64,000 nt of DNA from Microbacterium galbinum (GCF_023091225.1 NZ_JAHWXM010000001.1:2377913-2441912); one strand, 5' to 3'. Counted from the first letter of the stretch, positions 49,709 to 58,335 are shown. Program-made: numbers and translations. The notes: generated by a model from the sequence alone, not told the origin.

Positions 49709-49722
49709 GGTGGCCCCGGTGA
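49709..49722. repeat. right 14-bp direct repeat of the Pycsar island
   Basis: GGTGGCCCCGGTGA, identical to 45919-45932. It overlaps the left arm of the hairpin 49716-49750. Confidence 0.8.
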
Positions 49723-49750
49723 CGACGGGGGACCCTCACGTCGTCACCGG
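49716..49750. terminator. terminator-like hairpin at the island's right edge
   Basis: CCGGTGACGAC (49716-49726) pairs perfectly with GTCGTCACCGG (49740-49750) around a 13-nt loop. It lies 8 bp after the stop of the minus-strand lipoprotein gene and probably also served the E2 operon before the island inserted. Confidence 0.75.
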
Positions 49751-49757
49751 CCCCGGC

Positions 49758-50168
49758 TCAGCCCGGTAGCTCCATGCGCACGGTTGTGCCGTCGAGGACG
49801 AAGGCGACGGCCACCGGGCGCTGAGTGACGTTCTCGGGGAGCGTGAAGACGTGCGTGGTCATCGCCATGTCGGCCGTGCACGGGTTGTTCGACGAGTACC
49901 GGAAATCGACCGTGACCGTGCCGGGGTCGTCAGCCGACACCGAGGCCGCGACGAGGGGGCAGCTCGAACTGCCGAACGTCACGATCCCGAAGGATTCCTC
50001 GCCGTCGACCCATCCCGCGACGGGCTCTGCGGCGATGAGATGGGGTTGAGGCCCGCTCCAGTCGTCGGGGAGGCCGGGGACGACCTCGTCAGCGGCGGAC
50101 TGATTCATTCCGCAGCCGGTGAGGAGCAGGGCGCCGCCGGCCAGAAGTCCCACCAGCACGCGTCTCAT
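49758..50168 (-). CDS. small secreted lipoprotein
   Basis: The 136-residue protein has a signal peptide MRRVLVGLLAGGALLLTGC with a lipobox cysteine at residue 19. A mature domain of about 115 residues follows, with two further cysteines in SSSCPLVAAS and NPCTADM that may pair. I do not recognise the domain. It would be anchored to the outer face of the membrane. Confidence 0.75.
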   Translation of the reverse strand: MRRVLVGLLAGGALLLTGCGMNQSAADEVVPGLPDDWSGPQPHLIAAEPVAGWVDGEESFGIVTFGSSSCPLVAASVSADDPGTVTVDFRYSSNNPCTADMAMTTHVFTLPENVTQRPVAVAFVLDGTTVRMELPG

Positions 50169-50234
50169 GGAACCATCCTGGCGGCGGCGGATCGCAGTGA
50201 CAAGGCGGACGGGGCGTAGCCGAGCCGATCGTCC

Positions 50235-50774
50235 CTAGCCCTGTGGCAGCGTCGCGAGCGTGGCGGTCGTTCCGGTGGCGGGATCCCAGCGCCGCACGCT
50301 CGTAGCGCGGCTGTGAACATCGCCACCGATGCAGCCGAGCGCGGTCTCGAGATCGGCGAGGCGCAGTCGGCGGGCGAGGGTGACGTGCGGGGTCCACTCG
50401 CCCGGGGCGGTGTGCGGGGCATCCTCTCCCGGGCCGATCGCGGTGTGGACAGTCGCGTGAAAACGCTGCAGTTCTGCGGTGGGCAGGACGCTGCGGACGA
50501 GCACGCGACGCTCACCGGTGCCGAAGAGCACCGGGGCACCGAGCGTGATCGGGAGCGCGGGGAGATCCGTGAAGACGCCCGCGTCGAGCGGCGGCAGCTC
50601 CGTCCGAGCGGCCAGGGTGATGTGCGGTCGATTGCTCGCCGAGGTGTGTCCGGCGAGGCTCGACAGACCGAGCGCGGCGAGAGCGTCCCACTCGGCTCGC
50701 ACCGAGTCTTCGGCAGCGGCGTCGAGGAGCAGCTCGATCGTCGACGGGGATCTCCGGGCCTCGCTTTCTTGCAT
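50235..50774 (-). CDS. 2H phosphoesterase (2'-5' RNA ligase-like)
   Basis: The 179-residue protein has the two HxT motifs of the 2H superfamily, RPHITLAAR (about 49) and TPHVTLARRL (about 128). Family members act on 2'-5' or cyclic-phosphate RNA ends, but the substrate here is unknown. GATAAT ends 6 nt before the ATG on this strand. Confidence 0.82.
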   Translation of the reverse strand: MQESEARRSPSTIELLLDAAAEDSVRAEWDALAALGLSSLAGHTSASNRPHITLAARTELPPLDAGVFTDLPALPITLGAPVLFGTGERRVLVRSVLPTAELQRFHATVHTAIGPGEDAPHTAPGEWTPHVTLARRLRLADLETALGCIGGDVHSRATSVRRWDPATGTTATLATLPQG

Positions 50775-50780
50775 GACCCG

Positions 50781-50786
50781 ATTATC
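50781..50786 (-). promoter_or_regulatory. -10 element of a probable leaderless promoter
   Basis: GATAAT on the minus strand, with 6 nt between it and the ATG at 50774. Confidence 0.45.
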
Positions 50787-50816
50787 CCGCCGGGGGAGGC
50801 ATACGCCTCCGAATGT

Positions 50817-50861
50817 CGTGGCTCGGATTTATACTTCGCTGAACTATAAGCCCGAGCCACG
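50817..50861. promoter_or_regulatory. nested palindrome over the promoter of the ATPase gene
   Basis: CGTGGCTCGG (50817-50826) and CCGAGCCACG (50852-50861) are perfect complements. Inside, sharing the same centre, TTATA-C-TTC (50829-50837) mirrors GAA-C-TATAA (50841-50849). The inner part contains a TATACT -10, and GAGGAG with the ATG at 50871 follows. Likely an operator, possibly autoregulatory through the ATPase's C-terminal winged helix. Confidence 0.6.
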
Positions 50862-50870
50862 AGGAGCCGC

Positions 50871-52004
50871 ATGAACCAGCCGAGCCCCTACACCCCGGGT
50901 GAAGTCGCACGAGCTGTCCCCGGTCGTTCGGCCCAGATCCGCTGGTACACGGAGCGGGCCGAGGATGTTGCGATGTTGGGTCGCTTCGTCCCGCGTGTGC
51001 GCGTGGACCACGCGGCGCGAGGTATCGGCAAGACGAGTCTGCTGCGCGAGGGTGAACGGATCTTCCGGCAGAAGGGGGCGGCGACCGTCTGGGCGACAGT
51101 AAATCAGGATGAACCGCTGCTCCCGACGCTCGTCGCCCAGCTGCGGTCCCTCCTCCCGCTTCCGCAGCAGAAAACCGCCGAGTTGATCGATGCCATCGAC
51201 AGCGTGACGGTGTCCCTCGGCGGTGGGCCGGCGAAAGCATCCATCACGATGAAGCCCGACGTCGCCGCGGCATCGGCGAGCGGGGTGTTCACGCGGGTTC
51301 TCAAGGCTGTTGCCGACTCGGTCGGTGGAGTAGCCATCCTGATCGATGAGATCCAGTCAGCGGACAAGCCGAGCTTGAGAGCACTGGCCAACGCGTGGCA
51401 GGAGCTTCAGAGCGACCCGCAGCAGCCCGCCGCCGGACTGTTCATGGCTGGGCTCCCTGGTTCTGTCGACCACATCATTTCCGCGGCCACGTTCGCGGAG
51501 CGATTCGACTTTCAACCGCTCCTCGGAATCGACACGCAAGGATCGACGGAAGCGCTACTTCGTCCGGCGCAGGATCTGAAGGTCATCTGGGCGGAAGACG
51601 CTCTGACGAAGGCTGTCGAGAACTCCAATGGCTATCCGCATAAGGTGCAGCTCATGGGTGAGGCAGCATGGGAGGCGGCGAGCAGCCCATCTGAGGGCGC
51701 AAGGATCACCAAAGAGCACATCGAGCAAGCCATTCCGGTCGTGGAACGCAAGATGCGAGCGATCTTCGCCGCAAGATGGCGGTCAGCCTCGACGAAGCAA
51801 CGCGAGTTGATGATCGCGATGGCCGAACTCGGCGGAGACGATGTCAGGCGGGACGAACTAGCGAATCGTCTGGGTTTGTCGACGACGGCGATATCCGTAC
51901 CCCGAGATCGACTCCTGCAGAAAGGGCTCATCGACGCTCACCAGCACGGCCGGCTCTCCTTCACGCTGCCGGGATTCACAGAGTACGTGCTCGAGGAGCG
52001 CTAG
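50871..52004 (+). CDS. AAA/STAND-like ATPase with C-terminal winged helix
   Basis: The 377-residue protein has a P-loop (ARGIGKTSLLREGE, near 45-58), a Walker B (GVAILIDEIQSAD, near 157-168) and a C-terminal winged helix (about 305-375, RQRELMIAMAELGGDDVRRDELANRLGLSTTAISVPRDRL-like). Such proteins are found as single genes with palindromic promoters in actinobacteria, often linked to mobile or defence DNA. Its proximity to the Pycsar island is notable, but it lies outside the repeats. Function is unknown. Confidence 0.75.
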   Translation: MNQPSPYTPGEVARAVPGRSAQIRWYTERAEDVAMLGRFVPRVRVDHAARGIGKTSLLREGERIFRQKGAATVWATVNQDEPLLPTLVAQLRSLLPLPQQKTAELIDAIDSVTVSLGGGPAKASITMKPDVAAASASGVFTRVLKAVADSVGGVAILIDEIQSADKPSLRALANAWQELQSDPQQPAAGLFMAGLPGSVDHIISAATFAERFDFQPLLGIDTQGSTEALLRPAQDLKVIWAEDALTKAVENSNGYPHKVQLMGEAAWEAASSPSEGARITKEHIEQAIPVVERKMRAIFAARWRSASTKQRELMIAMAELGGDDVRRDELANRLGLSTTAISVPRDRLLQKGLIDAHQHGRLSFTLPGFTEYVLEER

Positions 52005-52028
52005 ACGTCGGAAACGGATGCCGCGGCG

Positions 52029-53309
52029 CTACGCGAGCACCGACAGACGTTGCTCCGCGAGAAGCGGCACCGAGCTCTCGCGCGCCGCACGGCGGGCGGT
52101 CGCGACGGCGCCGACCGACACGACCTCGGCGCCGAGCTCGGAGGCGAGCACGAGGGGCGCGGGAAGGTGCAGCTCCGCGGGCAGCAGGCGGCGGGCGACC
52201 TCGAGCACGGGTTCGATGCTCTCGGCCACGGCGCCGCACACGATCACGCGGGCCGGGTCGTACATGCTGCCGAGCACGCCGACGATGCGGGCGACGACGG
52301 CGCCGACGTGCTCGGTGACGAGCAGGGCATCGGGGTCGCCCGACGCGGCGAGCGTGAGCACGAGGCGCGGGTCGATGCGCTCTTCCGCCACGAGCCGCCC
52401 CAATGCCGACGACGGCGCCACGGTGCCCGAGGCGACGGCATCCCGTGCCGCATCCTGCACCGAGTAGGGGAGGCCGACGGCCGAGCCGACGCCCATGATG
52501 TGGTCGAACACGACGCCCTCGCCGACGCCGCCGTGGGCGCCGTGCAGCACGTGCCCGTCGACGACCACGCCGCCGCCGTAGCGTTCGCTCGCGATCAGGG
52601 CGACGTAGTCGCGGCATCCGATCGCCCCGCCGACCGCGCCCTCGGCGATCGCCGCGAGCTGTGCGTCGTTCTTGACGTGCACGACCGGCGCCCAGCCGCG
52701 CAGCGCCTCGGCGAGCCTGGGGTTCGTGCGCTCCCAGAAGCCGTCGGGGTGCGGGGGAGAGATGCCGTTGCGATCGACGGGGGCGGCGACGCCGGCGCAG
52801 ACGGCCAGCACCTGTTCCCGCGTCACTCCGGCCTCGTCGAGAGCGGCGCCCAGGCGTTCGATGATCAGCGCGCGACGATCGGCGGCGGGCTGCGTCTGCG
52901 ACACCTCGACGCGATGGTGCACGAGATTCCGGTCGAGCAGGTCGGCGACGGTGACGGAGAGGTGCGTGTCGCCCGCGTCGATCCCGACGACGACGCCGAG
53001 GTCGGGGGAGAGGGCGAAGCGCCGGGCGGGTCGGCCGGAGCGATAGCTGCCGGCCACGCGGGCGTTCGGCAGTTCGCGCAGCACGTCGGCGCCGACGAGC
53101 GTGTCGATCGCATCGATGGCCGTGGAGCGGGTCAGCGAGGTCGCAGCCATGACGTCGGTGGCGGTGAACTCGCCCGCGCTCCAGGCGAAGTCGAGCACGG
53201 CGCCGACGCTGGCACGCCCCGTGCCGAGCCCCGCGGTGATGTCTGCCACGCTCTTGCCTTCCTGTCGTCTGAATGAGAGAGTACCTTCCAGCGGAGTAAA
53301 TTCGCTCAT
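52029..53309 (-). CDS. ROK-family transcriptional regulator
   Basis: The 426-residue protein has an N-terminal winged helix (about 32-95, FTATDVMAATSLTRSTAIDAI) and a ROK domain with VVVGIDAGDTHLSVTVADLL and CAGVAAPVD. The usual GEIGH sugar-binding block and the CxCGxxGC zinc site are missing, with GVGEGVVFDHIMGVG in that place. It is therefore probably a non-kinase regulator of altered ligand specificity. It is divergent from a sugar ABC operon that it likely represses. Confidence 0.85.
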   Translation of the reverse strand: MSEFTPLEGTLSFRRQEGKSVADITAGLGTGRASVGAVLDFAWSAGEFTATDVMAATSLTRSTAIDAIDTLVGADVLRELPNARVAGSYRSGRPARRFALSPDLGVVVGIDAGDTHLSVTVADLLDRNLVHHRVEVSQTQPAADRRALIIERLGAALDEAGVTREQVLAVCAGVAAPVDRNGISPPHPDGFWERTNPRLAEALRGWAPVVHVKNDAQLAAIAEGAVGGAIGCRDYVALIASERYGGGVVVDGHVLHGAHGGVGEGVVFDHIMGVGSAVGLPYSVQDAARDAVASGTVAPSSALGRLVAEERIDPRLVLTLAASGDPDALLVTEHVGAVVARIVGVLGSMYDPARVIVCGAVAESIEPVLEVARRLLPAELHLPAPLVLASELGAEVVSVGAVATARRAARESSVPLLAEQRLSVLA

Positions 53310-53331
53310 TAGATTTAGTTATCGGATCTAA
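53309..53331. promoter_or_regulatory. candidate ROK operator
   Basis: TTAGAT (53309-53314) and ATCTAA (53326-53331) are perfect inverted half-sites with an 11-nt spacer. It overlaps the ROK start codon and lies 18 bp before the sugar operon start. Confidence 0.5.
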
Positions 53332-53348
53332 AAACCGGAAGGACGACG

Positions 53349-54668
53349 GTGTCTGGAGAACGAACACGCGCGTTGCGGCTGATCGCCGGGGGCCTCGGCC
53401 TCACACTGATCGGTGCCGCCCTCACGAGCTGCGCAGCCGGCTCGGGAGCGGAGACCATCCGCTTCACCTTCAGCAAGCGCGAAGCGATCGAGTTCATGAC
53501 CGAACGCGTCGCCGAGTACAACGCCTCGCAGGACGACGTGAAGGTCGAGATCGACACCTCCGGCGTCGACGTCGTCTCGGCCAGCTTCGTGCGCGGCAAC
53601 CCGCCCGACATCATGCTCGGCAACTACAACTACGAGATCGCCCGGTTCGTGCAGCGCTGCGCGCTCACCGATCTTTCCGGCACCGACGCCGCGGCCACCA
53701 TCCGCGACGACCTCCAGCCGCTCATGGACCAGTACGGCTCCTGCGAGGGTCGCACGAGCGCCCTGCCGTATTCGGTGATGGCGGCATCCGTCATCTACAA
53801 CAAGGAGATCTTCGAGGCCCAGGGCCTCGAGGTCCCGACCACCTGGGACGAGCTCATCGCCGTCTGCGATCAGCTCAAGGCCGCGGGCATCGACCCGTTC
53901 TACGGCACCTTCAAGGACGACTGGACCGTCGGTCAGGGCTGGTACGACTACACCGCCGGCGGATCGGTCGACGTGATCGACTTCTTCGACGCGCTCGCCG
54001 AAGAAGGCACCGAGGTCGGGCCCGACGCCCCGGTCTCGTTCGAGAAGGACTTCGCCGAGCCCATGGATCGCATGATGCAGCTCGCCGAGAACTACACCAA
54101 CGCGGATGCCGCGAGCAGGGCGTACGGCGACGGCAATCTCGCCTTCGCGAAGGGCGAGGCGGCCATGTACCTGCAGGGGCCGTGGGCGTTCAGCGAGATC
54201 GCGAAGACCGCACCCGACCTGCAGCTCGGAACGTTCCCGCTGCCGATGACCGATGACCCGGACGACCTCGAGGTGCGCGTCAACATGGACCTCGCGGCGA
54301 TGATCCCCGAGGGGTCGCGCCACCAGGAGGCCGCCCGTGACTTCCTCGAGTTCCTGTATCAGCCCGAGAACATCGAGGAGTACAACGCCTCGCAGCTCGG
54401 CTTCACCCCGACGACGGATGCCCCGGCCCCCGACGACCCGCGCATCGAGGGGATGATCGAGTACTACGACGAGGGCAAGATCTACCAGGGCCCCTCGGTG
54501 CTCGTGCCCAAGACCCTGCCGATCTTCAACTACGCGCAGGCGATGGTGCTGGGCGCTTCGACGCAGAACACGCTGCGCACCATGGACGCGGACTGGGCGC
54601 GCATCGCGTTCCGCGCCCCGATCCCGTCGACTCAGGACAACGCCTCGGCAGAGGAGCCGGCATCATGA
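53349..54668 (+). CDS. sugar ABC transporter substrate-binding lipoprotein
   Basis: The 439-residue protein has a lipoprotein signal (TLIGAALTSC, Cys near 28) and the extracellular solute-binding family 1 build: LPYSVMAASVIYNKEIFE, PTTWDELIAVCDQLKAAGI, then GEAAMYLQGPWAFSEI. It would bind an oligosaccharide outside the cell for the two permeases that follow. No ATPase gene is present, so a shared MsiK-type ATPase elsewhere is expected. The GTG start lies 7 nt after GAAGGA. The stop overlaps the next start. Confidence 0.92.
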   Translation: MSGERTRALRLIAGGLGLTLIGAALTSCAAGSGAETIRFTFSKREAIEFMTERVAEYNASQDDVKVEIDTSGVDVVSASFVRGNPPDIMLGNYNYEIARFVQRCALTDLSGTDAAATIRDDLQPLMDQYGSCEGRTSALPYSVMAASVIYNKEIFEAQGLEVPTTWDELIAVCDQLKAAGIDPFYGTFKDDWTVGQGWYDYTAGGSVDVIDFFDALAEEGTEVGPDAPVSFEKDFAEPMDRMMQLAENYTNADAASRAYGDGNLAFAKGEAAMYLQGPWAFSEIAKTAPDLQLGTFPLPMTDDPDDLEVRVNMDLAAMIPEGSRHQEAARDFLEFLYQPENIEEYNASQLGFTPTTDAPAPDDPRIEGMIEYYDEGKIYQGPSVLVPKTLPIFNYAQAMVLGASTQNTLRTMDADWARIAFRAPIPSTQDNASAEEPAS

Positions 54669-55597
54669 CCATCACTCCGACGATTCCGACCGACACCACG
54701 GCGGTCATCACGGGCGGCAAGCGCGGCATCCGTCCTCGCACCCGCCGGGTCGAGCCGATCTACTACCTGTTCCTGCTGCCGACGCTCGTGATCTTCACCC
54801 TCGCGATCACGGTGCCAGGGGTGATGGGCATCTTCTTCAGCTTCACCGACTCGATCGGCATCGGCGAGTGGAGCTTCAACGGCTTCACGAACTACATCGC
54901 CATGTTCAGCGACCCGGCGATCCTGCAGAGCTACCTCTTCACGTTCGGGTTCTCGATCGCCACGGTCATCGTGGTCAATGTGGTCGCGTTCCTGCTCGCG
55001 GTCGGGCTCACCTCCCGCATCCGCTTCAAGACGGGGCTCCGCACGATCTTCGTGATCCCGATGGTGATCTCGGGCATCATCATCGCGTACGTCTTCAACT
55101 TCCTGTTCTCGAACTCGATCCCCGCCGCGGGGGCGGCCACCGGCATCCCGTGGCTGCAGACGAGCCTGCTCGCCAACCCCGACCTGGCCTGGGTGGCGAT
55201 CGTCATCGTCACCGCGTGGCAGGCCGTGCCCGGCACGCTGCTGATCTACATCGCCGGCCTGCTCTCGGTGCCCGGCGAGGTCTACGAGGCGGCGAGCATC
55301 GACGGCGCGAGCAAGACGCAGCAGCTCACCCGCATCACGCTCCCGCTCGTCATGGGCTACGTCGTGATCAACGTCATCCTCGGGTTCAAGGGCTTCCTGA
55401 ACGCCTACGACATCATCGTCGGCCTCACCAACGGCGGCCCCGGAACCTCCACCCGCAGCGTCGCGATGACGATCATCGCGGGCTTCAACGGCGGCGACTA
55501 CGCCTATCAGATGGCCAACGCGACCATCTTCTTCATCGTCGCCGTGCTCATCTCCCTCCTCCAGCTGTCGCTGACGCGCGGAAGGAACGCACTCTGA
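54665..55597 (+). CDS. sugar ABC permease (MalF-like)
   Basis: The 310-residue protein has six membrane helices and the coupling EAA loop EAASIDGASKTQQLTRITLP near 220, which docks to the transport ATPase. An extra cytosolic N-terminal stretch precedes the first helix (YYLFLLPTLVIFTLAI). ATGA overlap with the binding-protein gene. Confidence 0.92.
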   Translation: MTITPTIPTDTTAVITGGKRGIRPRTRRVEPIYYLFLLPTLVIFTLAITVPGVMGIFFSFTDSIGIGEWSFNGFTNYIAMFSDPAILQSYLFTFGFSIATVIVVNVVAFLLAVGLTSRIRFKTGLRTIFVIPMVISGIIIAYVFNFLFSNSIPAAGAATGIPWLQTSLLANPDLAWVAIVIVTAWQAVPGTLLIYIAGLLSVPGEVYEAASIDGASKTQQLTRITLPLVMGYVVINVILGFKGFLNAYDIIVGLTNGGPGTSTRSVAMTIIAGFNGGDYAYQMANATIFFIVAVLISLLQLSLTRGRNAL

Positions 55598-56472
55598 TGT
55601 CGACGCAGACGATCACCACACAGGTCGCGGGCAAGAAGCCCCGCGTGCGCATGGAACGGGTCAACTGGTCGGGCACGATCATCCTGATCCTGTGCGCGGT
55701 CACCGTTCTCCTCCCGCTGTACGTCACCGTCTCGATGGCGTTCAAGACCACGGGCCAGGCGGTCGACGGCAACGCGTTCTCGCTGCCGGCGCCGTTCAGC
55801 ATCGACGGGTTCGTCGAGGCGTGGAACCTCACGAAGTTCCCGGTCGGCGCGGGCATCTCCCTGCTCGTCACGGCGGGCACCGTGATCGCGACCATCGTGC
55901 TCGCGGCCTTCGCCTCGTACGCGATCGTGCGCAACTGGGACCGCCGCCTCTTCCGTTACTCGTTCTTCTACCTGCTCGCGGCGATGTTCATCCCGTTCCC
56001 GGTCGTCGCCCTGCCGCAGATCCAGCTCACCGGTCGCTTCGGGCTCGACAACCCGTTCGGCGTGATCATCCTCGCGACGATGTTCCAGCTGAGCTTCAGC
56101 GTGCTGCTGTTCACGGCGTTCCTGCGGTCGATCCCGATCGAGCTCGAGGAGAGCGCCCGCATCGACGGCGCCACCACGTGGCAGACGTTCTGGAAGCTGA
56201 TCTTCCCGCTGCTCGCCCCCATGAGCGCCACGGTCGGCATCTTCGCCTTCCTCTACGCCTGGAACGACTTCATGATGCCGTCGCTCATCATCTCCGACCC
56301 GGCGCTGCAGACGCTGCCGGTGCGGCAGAACCTGTTCCAGACCCAGTTCAGCAACAACTACAACGTGTCGTTCGCCTCGTACCTGATGGCGATGGCCCCC
56401 GCGATCCTGGCCTACCTGTTCACGCAGCGCTTCGTCATGGAGGGCGTCACGCAGGGCGCCGTCAAGGGCTGA
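55597..56472 (+). CDS. sugar ABC permease (MalG-like)
   Basis: The 291-residue protein has six membrane helices and the EAA-like loop EESARIDGATTWQTFWKLIFPLL. It pairs with the MalF-like subunit to form the channel. Start and upstream stop share one base (TGATG). Confidence 0.92.
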   Translation: MSTQTITTQVAGKKPRVRMERVNWSGTIILILCAVTVLLPLYVTVSMAFKTTGQAVDGNAFSLPAPFSIDGFVEAWNLTKFPVGAGISLLVTAGTVIATIVLAAFASYAIVRNWDRRLFRYSFFYLLAAMFIPFPVVALPQIQLTGRFGLDNPFGVIILATMFQLSFSVLLFTAFLRSIPIELEESARIDGATTWQTFWKLIFPLLAPMSATVGIFAFLYAWNDFMMPSLIISDPALQTLPVRQNLFQTQFSNNYNVSFASYLMAMAPAILAYLFTQRFVMEGVTQGAVKG

Positions 56473-56512
56473 CACGAGAACCACCGCAAGAAACGAAGGA
56501 GCACTCCCCGAT

Positions 56513-58204
56513 ATGACCGATTCGCTTCTCACCGAGACCCGCGAAGACGACAAGACGGCAGCGTGGTGGCGGCAGGCCGCCGTCTACCAGATCTACCCCC
56601 GCAGCTTCGCCGACGCCAACGGCGACGGGCTCGGCGACATCCCCGGCATCCTGTCGCGCGTCGACTACCTGTCGGCGCTCGGCATCGATGCGGTCTGGCT
56701 GAGCCCGTTCTACCCGTCCGAGCTCGCCGACGGCGGCTACGACGTCGCCGACTACCGCGACGTCGACCCGCGACTGGGCACCCTCGCCGACTTCGACGCG
56801 ATGGTCGAGGCACTGCACGCCCGCGGCATCCACGTCATCGTCGACATCGTGCCGAACCACTCGTCGGATCAGCACGCGTGGTTCCAGGAGGCGCTCGCCG
56901 CGGGCCGCGGTTCGGCCGCGCGCGAGCGGTACATCTTCCGCGAGGGCACGGGGCCCGACGGCGCCGAGCCGCCCACCGACTGGGTCTCGGTGTTCGGCGG
57001 GTCGGCGTGGGAGCGGGTCGAGGACGGCCAGTGGTACTTCCACAACTTCGCCACCGAGCAGCCCGACTTCAACTGGGATCACCCGGAGGTGCGTGCGGAC
57101 TTCCTGAAGACCCTGCGCTTCTGGTCGGACCGCGGGGTCGACGGCTTCCGCATCGACGTCGCGCACATGCTCACCAAGGACCTCAGCGAGCCGCTGCCCT
57201 CTCGCGCCGAGCTCGACGCGATGGACCGATCCTCGGGCTCGCACCCGCTGATCGACCGCGACGACGTGCACGAGATCTACGCGGAGTGGCGGCAGGTCTT
57301 CAACTCGTACGACCCGCCGCGCACCGCGGTCGCCGAGGCATGGGTCGATACACCCGAACGCCGCGCCCGTTACGCCTCCGCCGAGGGGCTCGGGCAGGCG
57401 TTCAACTTCGACCTGCTCGAGGCCGACTTCGACGCCGCGCAGTTCCGCGAGATCGTCGACGAGAACCTCGCACAGGCCCGGCAGAGCGGGTCGTCGACGA
57501 CGTGGGTGCTCTCGAATCACGACGTCACCCGCCACGCCACCCGTTACGGCCTCGCACCGCTGCAGGGTCGTGCGGTGAAGCAGGGCACGGAGTGGGTCGC
57601 GGCCGGCGGCCCCTCCGAGCTGCTCGATCGCGAGCGCGGTCTGCGTCGCGCGACGGCCGCGTCGCTGCTGCTCTTCGGCCTGCCCGGCAGCGCCTACCTG
57701 TACCAGGGCGAGGAACTCGGGTTGCACGAGGTCGCCGAGATCTCGCCCGAGCAGCGACAGGACCCGGCGTTCTTCCGCGGGGCGGAGTTCGACGGACTGG
57801 GTCGGGACGGATGCCGCGTGCCGCTGCCGTGGAGCGCCGATGGCGTCTCGTTCGGGTTCGGGGCGGCCGCCGCGCACCTGCCCCAGCCGGAGTGGTTCGC
57901 TGATCACGCGGTGGATGCCGAGGCATCCGATCCGGCGTCGACGCTGTCGCTGTACCGTGAGGCGCTGCGCCTGCGGCATCCGCTGCAGACGGGTGAGACG
58001 CTGGAGTGGGTCGAGACCGGTCGCGCCGACGTGCTGCGCTTCGCGCGTCCGAACGGATGGCAGATCGTCATGAACTTCGGCACCGAACCGTTCGATCTGG
58101 GAGCGGATGCCGCGGACGTCGTGCTCACGAGCATCCCGCTCGAGGGCTCGTCGCTTCCGGGCGAGGCCACGGTCTGGATCGCCTCGGCGGCGCTGCTCGC
58201 CTGA
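56513..58204 (+). CDS. GH13 alpha-glucosidase (oligo-1,6-glucosidase type)
   Basis: The 563-residue cytosolic enzyme has AVYQIYPRSFADANGDGLGD and DIVPNHSS, the nucleophile D215 in GFRIDVAHM, the acid E275 in VAEAWV and D337 in LSNHDVTR. Valine follows the nucleophile (V216), the residue found in isomaltase-type enzymes that cut alpha-1,6 bonds, whereas alpha-1,4 enzymes usually have Thr or Ala there. It would degrade the oligosaccharide brought in by the ABC transporter. GAAGGAG lies upstream of the ATG. Confidence 0.9.
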   Translation: MTDSLLTETREDDKTAAWWRQAAVYQIYPRSFADANGDGLGDIPGILSRVDYLSALGIDAVWLSPFYPSELADGGYDVADYRDVDPRLGTLADFDAMVEALHARGIHVIVDIVPNHSSDQHAWFQEALAAGRGSAARERYIFREGTGPDGAEPPTDWVSVFGGSAWERVEDGQWYFHNFATEQPDFNWDHPEVRADFLKTLRFWSDRGVDGFRIDVAHMLTKDLSEPLPSRAELDAMDRSSGSHPLIDRDDVHEIYAEWRQVFNSYDPPRTAVAEAWVDTPERRARYASAEGLGQAFNFDLLEADFDAAQFREIVDENLAQARQSGSSTTWVLSNHDVTRHATRYGLAPLQGRAVKQGTEWVAAGGPSELLDRERGLRRATAASLLLFGLPGSAYLYQGEELGLHEVAEISPEQRQDPAFFRGAEFDGLGRDGCRVPLPWSADGVSFGFGAAAAHLPQPEWFADHAVDAEASDPASTLSLYREALRLRHPLQTGETLEWVETGRADVLRFARPNGWQIVMNFGTEPFDLGADAADVVLTSIPLEGSSLPGEATVWIASAALLA

Positions 58205-58219
58205 CACCCGTCCGGCCGC

Positions 58220-58301
58220 GTCGAGACCCATCACCGCCGTCGAGACCCATCACCCCGCACGTCGCGGGTGGTGGGTCTCGACGCGAGTGATGGGTCTCGA
58301 C
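58220..58301. repeat. GTCGAGACCCA palindromic repeat, copy B
   Basis: Two left arms (GTCGAGACCCATCACC) and two right arms (GTGGGTCTCGAC and ATGGGTCTCGAC) fold into a double hairpin. Same family as 17896-17958. It may terminate the glucosidase operon. Confidence 0.8.
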
Positions 58302-58335
58302 GGTGGGGAGGAAGCACGTCTGCGGACGCCGATTT

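Larger units (their letters stand above)
45933..49722. mobile_element. 3.8-kb defence island carrying a Pycsar system
   Basis: The segment is bounded by 14-bp direct repeats and is visibly poorer in G+C than the flanks. It carries anti-phage-type genes unrelated to the metabolism around it. The right repeat is part of a perfect terminator hairpin (49716-49750). Joining the two repeats would place that hairpin 2 bp after the E2 stop, so the island appears to have entered the E2 terminator. No integrase or transposase is encoded, so the mechanism is unknown and the element is probably immobile or moved in trans. Confidence 0.72.
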
